A DNA stretch of 64,000 nt, from the NCBI GenBank assembly GCA_000320545.1, contig ADNK01003061.1, positions 1 to 64,000 of the forward strand, written 5' to 3'. Made by a program: the position numbers and the translations under genes. The DNA comes from Bigelowiella natans CCMP2755 (lineage: Eukaryota > Cercozoa > Chlorarachniophyceae). Each line of letters begins with the position of its first letter. Within the stretch, counting starts at the first letter, position 1. Of the stretch, positions 48,023 to 57,961 are shown piece after piece. The notes beneath the pieces were generated by a model. That model made no database searches and was not told the DNA's origin. It was given only the letters and a program-made list of their open reading frames with translations.

Positions 48023-50113
48023 AACTGCTATTACTTCATTACTCCTTATGCAAATAGACCAGAGAACGACAAGAAAACCTTCGTGGTTAAAAGCAAATTA
48101 CGAAAACAAATACCGCTCCTAATGACTGGTTTCTATGGGGAATTTTTTCCGTTTGAGAATTTGGGAGAAATGCCTGACGACTTGTTTCCCACTGCAGTAT
48201 TTTACAAAGATGAAGATGGAAAAAAGATGGTGGTTCAAGCATCTAAAGTCAGCACATTAGCGGATGAAGATGATGTTTATCGTTTCATCACCCCTAAATT
48301 CCATAAAGACTACATTGACCTTCACAAGGATGATATAGTCCATATTGAAAGTCTACCAAAACCTGAAGACGAATTTCTTAACGATACGGATGATGAGAAG
48401 ATAGAAGAAACTGTCAATGTGAACGACCAAAAGCGACCTGAAAGCGATGCTGATGTTGAAGCATCATTTAAAAAACTTGTAGAGAAGTATGAGCAGGGCA
48501 ATTTGGATGCTGAAAGAAAATACATTGACACTCTAGATGTAGAAATGTTGACAAAATTTGTGGAATGTGTTGTGAACATGTATCAAAATGAAGATGGGAC
48601 AAGTGAAATTGAACACAAGGTGACTGGAGTAGGGATGACAAAAGTTGACATTGCTAAAGCAACCTGTCAACATTTGCACAATATTGCTGAAGGAAATTCA
48701 CAAATTACTTGGGGAGAAGGTGATACTCTTGACAGAGAAGAGGTGGCGGAAATCTTATTGAAAGATTACAATTATGTTTGGGTTGGTCATTATCCACAAG
48801 CAATATTCTTTGAGAAGAGAAATGGCCAACAGAGGGTCATATATGCTACTGGAAGAGATGCGACGAAAGAGGTTGGTAAGAATAAAAACTGCTATTACTT
48901 CCTTACTCCTTATGCGAATAGACCAGAGAACGATAAAAAGACCTTTGTAATAAAAAGCAAATTACAAAAACGAATACCGCTTCCCTGTGAGAATTTCGCA
49001 AAAATGCCTAATGACTGCTTCCCCAAGGCAGTATTTTTCAAAGATGAAGATGGGAAAATGATGGTGGTTCAAGCAGATGAAGAACACTATGAGGATGGAT
49101 TATATTCTTTCAGCACACCTAAATTCCACGAAGGACATATATTTATTCCCGAGGATAATATAGTCCACATTGAAAGTCTACCAAAACCTGAAGACGGATT
49201 TCTTGACGATACGGATGATGAGAAGGAAGAACAAGAGGAAAAAAAAAAGAAGGAAGAAAAGCACAAGAAGAAGAGAATTGATATGATTTTGAGTAGTAGC
49301 GAGAGTGAAGATGAAGAGTCCAGCAGTGACGAAGGACAACAAGAAGAAAAGGAAACACCAAGAACTCCAGTGATGGAATTTTATTTTTCTGATGAAGCGA
49401 TGAAAATACTCAAAGAGAACTTGACAACGGAACAGTTCAAAATCGTCAATGCTGGTTTCAACACACAGAGAGGTGCTACAAAAGAGGCGGAATATCAACA
49501 GGAAATTGAAAGGTCCAAGCACCATGATGAGATTAAAAAGAAGTATAAAGTGCAAATAAAAAAACCCAGCGACTTGGACAAAGGACTACATGTTACTGAT
49601 GCTAGGATTGAAGAAATTCTGAAGAATGCTCCTCATTGCCCAGTGATGAGAAATGGGATTACCAAAAAATACTTCAATGGTTGGTTTGGACTCGTTCGTA
49701 AAAAAAAAGAAAGTGGAGGAAAACTTGCTCCTGCCTCAGTTGGATGCTTTCATTCAAATGGAATTTGGACTTTCAAAAATGCGAAAGAAAGGGAATTCCA
49801 CATCAAAGAGCATTTTGAAATGTCCAAAGAACAAGTCCCATTGAACCCTTCAAATCTCCCTGTTGATGAAGTGATGGATGTGCATCAGCATTCACAAGAG
49901 TTGAAAGAGGGTGAGAGTGCGAACAAAAAAGGAAAGAGACAAATTCAAGAGTGCATTTTGGATTCACACCACATTCAACGATTTGAGCATGAAATTCCTT
50001 TTGAACTCAAAATGGGACAAAGCACTTGGGTTGATTTGAAAGATGCGGACGGCAAATCACGACTGACACCAGATTCCTTTTGGTTCAAATCAGTGCAGGA
50101 AAAGAACACTTGA
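48022..50113 (+). CDS. Modular element protein, copy B, 5'-truncated, about 697 codons open
   Basis: Open from the duplication junction to TGA at 50111-50113. It has three visible modules of two alternating types (cores FPTAVFYKDEDGKKMVVQAS, YPQAIFFEKRNGQQRVIYAT and FPKAVFFKDEDGKMMVVQAD), each ending in Y-x-F-x-TP and followed by an acidic linker. Then come a Lys/Glu-rich linker (about 49210-49350), a Ser/Glu patch and a C-terminal domain with NGWFGLVRKKKESGGK, GCFHSNGIWTFKNAKEREFH and IPFELKMGQSTWVDLK. No transposase or enzyme motif is recognised. TpA is normal until 49700 and then absent to 50172, and no tyrosine follows YFNGW. The first module's start survives only in copy A. Confidence 0.65.
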
Positions 50114-50149
50114 TGATTTCTGCAAAAGATGTCAAAACACATTGTGTGT

Positions 50150-50334
50150 GAAGATCATCATGTGAAACTTTGCTAAAATCCTTTTGCTTTGCACATGCCA
50201 TCATCGCAATGTGCACAGCAGTCGCATGGCACCGCACGGCACGGCACATCGCTTCGCAACAGAACAGCACATGGCACGGCACAGCACACAGCACGGCACG
50301 CTAGCACGGCACACAGCACACAATGACATCGCAT
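50150..50334. repeat. Right arm of the inverted repeat, inner part
   Basis: Reverse-complementary to about 43345-43525. It is interrupted after 50334 by the LTR retrotransposon and resumes at 57962. Confidence 0.75.
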
Positions 50335-51187
50335 TGTGGTCGGTCATGACCACCAAGTGCGTGCTTGTGTCACAGCATGCAGTTTTGTTCTAGTTTGGTC
50401 TTGGTAGTGGCATGTTAGACACATGCGTTTCCATGTGCAATGCATGCATGCTTGCGCATTTGCCTCAGGCAGTGCGACAGGCTTTCTAAGTCATGTGCAC
50501 ACTAGGTGGCATGCATGTGTTTAGTTTCCATCATGGTTTCTTTTGTGTGCAAGTTTGTGGACACATGTGAGCCTGATTGCATGGGTGCGCGTTGGCATGC
50601 AAAGGTGTGCATGTTGCATGCGTGGCATGAGGGTTTCTGCATGATGTCACATGGGTTTAGATGGCATATCAGCATGATGTGACATGTCAGCATCGTGTGG
50701 GTGATGGTCACATTCTTCCAGTGCAGCTTGATGATGAAGCACATGGATGGGGAAGCAGCACTAGGAAGTGATGCAGTTGCCCAATTCATGTGCATGTGTG
50801 GGGACAAAATGAGTTGGCAAGTTTGCGCATTGTGGCCCCGCTTGGGCCAGTGCGACATGGAACAAGTTGGGTTGCAAAAGGGAACTTTTGCAGCACAAGT
50901 CAGCGAAACAATGTCAGGGAAAAATGTCACCCTTTCAATCTGAAAATGGCGTGATGTGATGTGCTCAACTGAACTAGTTGCAGCAAAGTGAAACGCGCGC
51001 GCAAAAGTCAAAAGACCCGCGTGCGAGCGGTGATGTCCTCTTGGGATCTTGTTTTGGCATGCATGCTCAAGCTCCTCACAATGTGTTTTCATCATCAGGG
51101 TTTTGGTGTTTTGTTTTCAATGAGCATTGATTGCATTGACGTGCAACAACAAGCATCAGCTGGCAGCGCATCTGTTGGCCAATCACA
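50335..51187 (+). repeat. 5' LTR, 853 bp
   Basis: Same length as the 3' LTR and aligned end to end. It is TpA-poor, with about 11 TpA, and CA/TG-rich. Promoter and poly(A) signals are expected here, but I cannot point to a TATA box, which TpA loss would in any case destroy. Confidence 0.93.
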
Positions 51188-51205
51188 CTGGTGGCGGTTT
51201 TGCTT
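51188..51205 (+). other. Putative primer-binding site
   Basis: TGGTGGCGGTTTTGC begins one base after the 5' LTR, in the usual position and with the usual TGG start for pairing to a tRNA 3' CCA end. I could not match a specific tRNA. Confidence 0.5.
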
Positions 51206-51209
51206 TGCA

Positions 51210-54200
51210 ATGATGGATCAAGGGATCGACGAAGAGCCTCAAATCGACGTTTGGAGTCCCACAAGGGCGATGAGCAAGGTGGAGGTCAAAAATTCAAGTT
51301 CAAATGATGTTGAGAATGGAGAGGAGAGCAAACCGGATTCAGATGCATCAGCATTGGGGCCGGCGGCTTCCTCGGAGTCGGAAAGTTCTCAGGGGGAGGC
51401 TTCGCCCCCTCACAATCTGTTGGAAAGAGTGAGTGATCTGTCAATCTCGGATTTTGAAAAGGTTGCAGCTTTGGCATTGCAGATGGATGGCATCAAGGCC
51501 AACACGGCATTGGATTTCCGATGCCTGAAAGAAGCGGGTGGATTGAAAGAGTTCACTTGTGAACGTTGTGGAGCTGAAGGAACTTGTGCGGACACCTGGG
51601 AACAAGCTCTGCTCATGGTGGAGGACCCGGAGTGGAATTTGCCTGAGTTGAAAGGAAACAAAGTTCAACAGGTTTCTGTTGGCGAGGTTGCGAAAGCGAT
51701 GGAATCTCACCGGCGACACTGCCCTGTTGAAGAAAAATTGTGCGTGGCGGCTTCAAGCCCTTCCCAGTTTCGCCGGAAAGCCAGGGGCCTGCAACAAAAA
51801 ATTCTGGTTCGTGCAGAGCTTGCAGGGCAAAAAGATTTGGCTTTTGGTTTCAAACACTTCAAAACATGTCTCTCGCCTCACACCTTGCTTGGACTCCAGC
51901 GGGAGGCAGTTCGCAACAATCATGCGTTGGCCTCGCCAAGACAGCAATTTGATCTTGCTCTCCAATGTTTGGGTGGTGAGCAGGACCCAAACGAATTGGA
52001 GGAATTGTTTGAGGACCGATCAGGTGAACTGAGAACTGGGAGGTTCCAGCATGCAGACGTCATGCACAAATGTTTCTCGGACCTCCTTGCAGAATTCTCT
52101 GGTCCAGGACTGAGCAATGGAGATGAAGTCAAGCACTTTGGAAAACCATCACATGGGCATTGCTTGGCTGAAAAATTCGCAGCCCCGCTCGTGGGAGTGA
52201 GGCCAGGTGAAGTGGATGCCTTGGTTGATCACCTCCGGCCGTTTGAGGAGGGGCATCGTGGGGCCATGCCTGTGCGTTCTGACGTGGCTGGTCTGCCAGT
52301 GGGGAAAACACAGAAGGAATGCAACCACTTCAAGAAAGGGCGGTGCCAGCATGGGAATCGATGCAAATTTCTTCACGTGCAGGATGGTTTCCAGAAAAAT
52401 GAACCCAAGTGCACGGAAGAGCAGCTTGAACAGATGAAGCTGCAGGATTGCAAGTTGTTCAAGACGGGACATTGTGGGTTTGGAAATGAGTGCAAGTTTG
52501 AGCATGCGGTGGGACAGGGTGCGATGCTTCATGAAAGTGCTCCTGGTTTGGCGACCCACGCTTGCGAGGATGTTCCGGCTTTGGAGCCCCAGGCTTGTGA
52601 GAAGACTCGCATTCAGCCTGAAGGACCAGAATCCTTGGTGCTGGGAATTGAGGAGCAGTTGATGAGTCAGGGACAGGGAGTTGACCAGAAAAAGCCGTGT
52701 GACTTGGATCCCACCTTGCGCAGCAGGAAAAAGCTGAAGTGCTTCCTGCGTGGTGAGGAAGGGGCTCCAGCGGTGATGGCTCTAGCAGACGACGGGGCGC
52801 AGCCAACTTCAATTTCGGAGGGCTTGTGCCAGAGGCTCGCCCAGGAAGGCGTGCAGTTCAAGTCGAGGAGTGTGGCAGGAGTCATTGGGGGCCTTAACTC
52901 GTCGGTGACTGACAAAATTGTGCGGGAAGTTGAGTTTTTTGTTCAGATCAAAAAATTGAAAAAGTCGGGGGAATGCATTGGATTGAAAATTTTTGCATTG
53001 GTGCTTTCAGGTCCGGTGTCGCAGGACTCAGTGATGGGCATTGATGCGCAAAGTGTCTGCCGTGTTGTTTCCTTGAAGGATCCGGATCCTGCGAAACGTT
53101 TGGTGTCCATCAACGGAGACTTGGTGCACTCTCATCCGTGCAACGTTGATGTTGCGTCGACGGATGTTGCGACAGTGCTGGGGATGGAGATGGCGTCTGT
53201 GAGATTCCTCACTGATGCAAAGCAGAATGCTGATCCGAAGGTGAAAGGAGACGGAGTCTGTCTGGATGGTTTGTCGCCTGAAGTGCAGCGGGAATCAAAG
53301 GGGTCAGCAGATCATGATTTCATCAATGATCAAGCTGATGTCATCGAAGGTTTGGACCTGCCTGACATTGATGTGCAGTCAGTTGCAAATCCCATGCGGT
53401 CAGACAAGAGTGTCGTTGCAAAACTGGGGGAGATTTTGCCCATCTCCCAGTTTGGGGACCAGCGTGGAGTTGCAAATTCGGAGTTGTGTGGTGGGCATGT
53501 TCTGCAAATGCTGGACCGGATGGAAAAGGAGAAGGACACTGGTGTGTCGATGCTGCAAGGAATGCAGCAGTTTTGTCATCTCCGCATGACAGTCTGCAGG
53601 TTCCAGAAGCACCTGGTGGAGAAATTGCCCGAAGTGGGCAAATGCAAATCAAAAGAGCCACACGATGTTCAACGTTGGCTTGAGCCTGGTGTCAAACCAG
53701 TGCGGCAACGCCCGTGCCACCTGGAGCCAAGTGAGCTTGAGCTCATGAAATCAAAGCTTGACCAGATGGTGCAAGATGGGCTTTGTTTCAAAGTTGCTGA
53801 CAACACCTCGGAGTGGTCTTCGCCTGCCTTTGGAGTTTGTGACAAGGGAAAGGCGCTGCCGAGGATTGTGGTGGCCATGGGTGGGGTCAATGGCCTCACC
53901 CGGCTGATGCATGCTGTGTGCCCGGTCACCAAGGACACGATCCGTGGGCTCATGGGAGCAAATTGGGTGATCGTGTCGGATGGCAAGGCAGCCTGGCGCC
54001 AACTCGGAAGCACGCACTGTGCAATGATGGTGTTTGTGTTTGTCACGTTGTTCGGGAGCTTCGCGAGTGAGGGCCTGCCCATGGGCCACAAGAATGCCCC
54101 ACAAGTTTGGGCAGAAGAGATGGCGACCAGGTTCCTCGTGGGGATGCCTGACACCATCGTGCATTTTGACGACTTCTTCACAGTGGGTCAGTCGCCAATG

Positions 54201-54932
54201 CAGGCCCTCCTCGCATTTGCGTGCTTCGTGCAGCAATGTGAACATTGTGATGATCACCAGAGTGTGACTGAGTTGCACGTGTTCCCCAAGCGCCTTGCGG
54301 CGGTGGGGCTCATCAAGGAAGATGGGTCACATCACCCGGATCCCCAGCGCACGAGCGCCATGGACGAATTGGCGCGGCCTGTGAAAGGAAGGCGGTTTTC
54401 AAAGCACGTGCGTCGCATCATTGGGTTGTTCGTTTGTCGTTTGGAACACGTGCAAGGTTTTTGGGATGTGGCTGCGCCCATCAAAGCGCTGTCGGTCAAG
54501 GACGCTGTGCAAGAATGGACGGACGCCCACGACGCCAGCTTGGACAAGTTGAAGCGCATGCTCAAGGAAGCTGTGCTGCACGTGCCGGATTGTGAGTTGA
54601 TCTCTGTGGACGCGCCGTTCATCGTGGACACGGATGCATCCGATGCAGCTGGCGGCGCGACGCTGTCGCAGATCACAAATGGCAAAGAGAGGCTGTTGTC
54701 TTGCCATTCGTTCGCATGGAAGGCGAGCGAAAGGGCATGGCACATCGTGCGCAAGGAACTCACAGCGGGCGCAAAGGGACTGCATCGGTTCCAGCACACG
54801 ATGTCAGAAGTGGATGGCGGCGCGGTGCAGAATGCAGGCCAATGGCGCGATTGGGTCGAGGCAGGAAGGAAGGAAGGAAGGGCAGGAGGACAGCTGCACA
54901 AGCGGCTGCCTCAATTCCACGTTGAATTCTGA
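51210..54932 (+). CDS. Retrotransposon polyprotein, part 1: gag-protease-RT-RNase H
   Basis: Start chosen at the first ATG after the LTR (MMDQGIDEEPQID); the frame is also open upstream inside the LTR. Residues counted from 51210: acidic gag region; two CCCH zinc fingers at about 371 (CNHFKKGRC) and 414 (CKLFKTGHCGFGNECKFEH); aspartic protease core ADDGAQPTSISEG at about 526; reverse transcriptase with SEGLPMGHKNAPQVWAEEM and catalytic HFDDFF at about 985; RNase H start DTDASDAAGGATLSQ at about 1140. Positions that are normally tyrosine in the family, GLPxGY and YxDD, read His here (GLPMGH, VHFDD). The 1,240 residues contain no tyrosine. The frame stops at 54932, within or just after RNase H. 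Confidence 0.9.
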   Translation: MMDQGIDEEPQIDVWSPTRAMSKVEVKNSSSNDVENGEESKPDSDASALGPAASSESESSQGEASPPHNLLERVSDLSISDFEKVAALALQMDGIKANTALDFRCLKEAGGLKEFTCERCGAEGTCADTWEQALLMVEDPEWNLPELKGNKVQQVSVGEVAKAMESHRRHCPVEEKLCVAASSPSQFRRKARGLQQKILVRAELAGQKDLAFGFKHFKTCLSPHTLLGLQREAVRNNHALASPRQQFDLALQCLGGEQDPNELEELFEDRSGELRTGRFQHADVMHKCFSDLLAEFSGPGLSNGDEVKHFGKPSHGHCLAEKFAAPLVGVRPGEVDALVDHLRPFEEGHRGAMPVRSDVAGLPVGKTQKECNHFKKGRCQHGNRCKFLHVQDGFQKNEPKCTEEQLEQMKLQDCKLFKTGHCGFGNECKFEHAVGQGAMLHESAPGLATHACEDVPALEPQACEKTRIQPEGPESLVLGIEEQLMSQGQGVDQKKPCDLDPTLRSRKKLKCFLRGEEGAPAVMALADDGAQPTSISEGLCQRLAQEGVQFKSRSVAGVIGGLNSSVTDKIVREVEFFVQIKKLKKSGECIGLKIFALVLSGPVSQDSVMGIDAQSVCRVVSLKDPDPAKRLVSINGDLVHSHPCNVDVASTDVATVLGMEMASVRFLTDAKQNADPKVKGDGVCLDGLSPEVQRESKGSADHDFINDQADVIEGLDLPDIDVQSVANPMRSDKSVVAKLGEILPISQFGDQRGVANSELCGGHVLQMLDRMEKEKDTGVSMLQGMQQFCHLRMTVCRFQKHLVEKLPEVGKCKSKEPHDVQRWLEPGVKPVRQRPCHLEPSELELMKSKLDQMVQDGLCFKVADNTSEWSSPAFGVCDKGKALPRIVVAMGGVNGLTRLMHAVCPVTKDTIRGLMGANWVIVSDGKAAWRQLGSTHCAMMVFVFVTLFGSFASEGLPMGHKNAPQVWAEEMATRFLVGMPDTIVHFDDFFTVGQSPMQALLAFACFVQQCEHCDDHQSVTELHVFPKRLAAVGLIKEDGSHHPDPQRTSAMDELARPVKGRRFSKHVRRIIGLFVCRLEHVQGFWDVAAPIKALSVKDAVQEWTDAHDASLDKLKRMLKEAVLHVPDCELISVDAPFIVDTDASDAAGGATLSQITNGKERLLSCHSFAWKASERAWHIVRKELTAGAKGLHRFQHTMSEVDGGAVQNAGQWRDWVEAGRKEGRAGGQLHKRLPQFHVEF

Positions 54933-57123
54933 CCTTTTTCACATGCATGCACCAAGTCAATTGCTCATCAGGCGAAATCACCTGAAACCAAACGTGCTGC
55001 AGCGAGCCAGGCAGTTGGGCTCACTTCCTTTGCTGCCACAAAGGAAGTGCATGCAGCGTTGTGCCGCGACATGCTTGTCGCAGGCACACAACTCGCCTGC
55101 ACTCGCAGCCTCTTGCTTCGTGCTTGTCGCAGCCTGCAAACGCCCGCAGATCTCTCTGCCGTTGCAGCTGGCTGCTCGAGCAAGCACTTCGCGCGCTGAG
55201 TGCAAAGCACTCCAACACACGATCAAGGGCTGTCCCGTGCGTGTGCGCATGGATGCCAAGACTGCGCGACGTTTTGCGCTGCGTGGTCAGGACAAAGTGC
55301 AGCTGCCCTGCACAAAATTGAGTGCTGCGCATGCTGGTCATTCTTTGGTCGGAGTCGAGCACCGCAAGGGTGAGTGCCACACAAACGTGGATCCGTTTGG
55401 CAGGCCTGCTGCGGATGAAACGCGCGAGGAGAAGAAGCGACACCGGCAATCATTGGAGGCTTTGTTTCCCATGCACGTGGAAGCGGCCAAGTCCACTGCG
55501 TGCTGTGCCAAGGAAGTGTCTCTGTCTTCACGTCTGGCGCATGAGACCACGACAGACTTTGAGGTTGCTTGTGCATCTGTGTGCAGCATTGCGCCCACGT
55601 TGGAGTGTGGGGCGATGGAAGTGCGCATGGAGTCGCTGTTGCCGGAGCACAAGCTGGCGCAACAAGAACAGGATTTTGGCAAAGTGATTGCTGCGCTGCA
55701 GGATGAAGACAGCGCTGATCACTTGCTGGTGCGCTCGCGATGCAAGGTCGTGGATGGTGCGCTGCATCACGTGGGAGCTTTCCAAGTTGGTGACAGCATC
55801 TCGCTGCAGCTGTGTGTCCCAGCTGCAGATCGCATCAAAGTGATGCAGGCTCACCACGTTGATGACATGTCAAATCATCGCAATGCGAATGATTTGGCTG
55901 CCCGGGTTCTGCTCACTTGTCATTGGCCCGGACTGCAGCGAGATTGCCGAAAACTTGCAAGGGGCTGCCAAGTTTGCATGCGGACTGAGACACGCATGAG
56001 GCAGACCCCTCACCAGCAACGTGCCGACAATGAGCTGAATGGCACTGTCGCGGTGGACACCATTGGTCCGGTTGAAGGAACCAAGCATCACGTCCAAACG
56101 CTTTGCATCGTGGCCATCGGATGCATCTGTGCGCGGGCTGTTGAAAGGATTGGCTCGGCCAAGACTGCAGATTTCATTGTGACTTGCATTCTTCAGTGTG
56201 GTTGCCCCAAAAAGATCCTGATGGATCAGGGCCCAGAAAATGCAGGAAACACAATGACACATTTGCAGAATGGGCTGCGGCCAAAGTGCCTCAAAATCTC
56301 GGCGAAGAACAGCCAAGGGAACTCGGTTCTGGAGCGAAAGCATGGGGCTGTTGACAACGGGATCATGGCCATGCTGCTCCAGAACCTTGACGAGAGAACG
56401 AATTGGCACCAGCACCTGGATGTGATTGCGTTCAGTGCAAATGCCACCACCGATGAAAATGGATGCTCTCCCGCGAGGCTTTTGTTTGGACATCAACCAA
56501 AATTCCTCGCGGATGTGAAAGCCAAAAGCCTGGGTGTCCCGGACATGGTTCGGATGGATGAACGCATCCGGGGGCTTGAAAAAATCCGTTCACTTTGTGC
56601 CACGCTCAAGGAGGACTGTGAGCTTGCAAAAAATTTCAAGCGCAATGAAAAGCTTGAAGTCCAAGATTCTTTTGCTGTGGGAGATCTCGTTTGGTTGCAT
56701 CGTGAAGAAAATGGAAGCCAGAATGCTGTGACCAAAAAGCACCAAGTTGATAAGACGGGGCCAGTTGCGGTTGCATCGAAAAGTGAGAAGGGAAATGCGC
56801 ATGTTGTTGTTGATCTTGCTACGGGTTGCAAAAATGATGTTCATGCTGAACACCTTTCCCCGTGTGGCACTTTCAGGGAGCTCCCTCCACTGAAGGAAGT
56901 GTCGCCGGACAGTGCATGCGATGATGCTTCTGATGGTCCTGTGAGTTCTTCTGGCTCTTCAGATTCCATCGGACCGGCTGAGGGTCGGGTTTCGCGGGCT
57001 GATGTTCCACCTGGCAAGCGTTGCCGCAAAAAGGTGGATTTTGGTCCTTTCATTTCTTGGGGTGTGAGCCCTTGTTTTTCTTCCAAAAAAGGGAGGGGGG
57101 GGGAGTGGTGTGGTCGGCCATGA
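54933..57123 (+). CDS. Retrotransposon polyprotein, part 2: integrase region, +1 frame
   Basis: Lies in the +1 frame relative to part 1 and overlaps it (open from 54634). Beyond an unassigned stretch (about 54933-55750) there is an HHCC zinc-binding region (HHVDDMSNHR ... CHWPGLQRDCRKLARGCQVC) and an integrase core with D at 56056-56058 (VAVDTIGP), D at 56224-56226 (MDQGPEN) and E at 56332-56334 (SVLERKHG). D-E spacing is 35 residues, the classic DD35E arrangement. The C-terminal part has GDLVWLHREENG. It ends 15 bp into the 3' LTR. No tyrosine occurs; where the family usually has YYWPG it reads CHWPG. Programmed frameshifting or an inactivating indel are both possible. Confidence 0.85.
57085..57105 (+). 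other. Polypurine tract
   Basis: An A6 run followed by a G-rich purine run (gggagggggggggag), ending 3 bp before the 3' LTR. It is in the expected place for priming plus-strand synthesis. Confidence 0.85.
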
Positions 57124-57961
57124 CCACCAAGTGCGTGCTTGTGTCACAGCATGTAGTTTTGTTCCAGTTTGGTCTCAGTGGTGGCATGTTGGACACGTGC
57201 GTTTGCATGTGCGATGCATGCATGCTTGCGCATTTGTCTCAGGCAGTGCGACAGGCTTTCCAAGTCATGCACACACCAGGTGGCATGCATGTGTTCAGTT
57301 TCCATCATGGTTTCTTTTGTGTGCAAGTTTGTGGACACATGTGAGCCTGATTGCATGGGTGCGCGTTGGCATGCAAAGGTGTGCATGTTGCATGCGTGGC
57401 ATGGGGGTTTCCACGTGATGTCACATGGGTTCAGATGGCATGTCAGCATGATGTGACATGTCAGCATCGTGTGGGTGATGGTCACATTCTTCCAGTGCAG
57501 CTTGATGATGAAGCACATGGATGGGGAAGCAGCACTAGGAAGTGATGCAGTTGCCCAATTCGTGTGCATGTGTGGGGACAAAATGAGTTAGCAAGTTTGC
57601 GCATTGTGGCCCCGCTTGGGCCAGTGCGACATGGAACAAGTTGGGTTGCAAAAGGGAACTTTTGCAGCACAAGTTAGCGAAACAATGTCAGGGAAAAATG
57701 TCACCCTCTCAATCTGAAAATGGCGTGATGTGATGTGCTCAACTAAACTAGTCACAGCAAAGTGAAACGCGCGCGCAAAAGTCAAAAGACCCGCGTGCGA
57801 GCGGTGATGTCCTCTTGGGAGCTTGTTTTGGCATGCATGCTCAAGCTCCTCACAATGTGTTGTCATCATCAGGGTTTTGGTGTTTTGTTTTCAATGAGCA
57901 TTGATTGCATTGACGTGCAACAACAAGCATCAGCTGGCAGCGCATCTGTTGGCTAATTGCA
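57109..57961 (+). repeat. 3' LTR, 853 bp
   Basis: Aligned with the 5' LTR without net length difference. The cgcat target duplication follows it. Confidence 0.93.

Larger units (their letters stand above)
50335..57961 (+). mobile_element. Full-length Ty3/gypsy-like LTR retrotransposon, 7,627 bp
   Basis: Two 853-bp LTRs (50335-51187 and 57109-57961), both starting TGTGG and ending CA, enclose gag-protease-RT-RNase H and an integrase region. The 5-bp sequence cgcat flanks both sides (50330-50334 and 57962-57966), a perfect target-site duplication. A polypurine tract directly precedes the 3' LTR. It inserted into the right arm of the inverted-repeat element. The LTRs differ at roughly 33 positions by eye (about 4%), so the insertion is not brand new. 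The interior is nearly free of TpA (4 counted in 51188-57108). Confidence 0.93.

Noticed and set aside
50502-51095. 197-codon minus-strand ORF in the 5' LTR
   Set aside because: Repeated in the 3' LTR. It is open only because stops are depleted and shows no coding motif.
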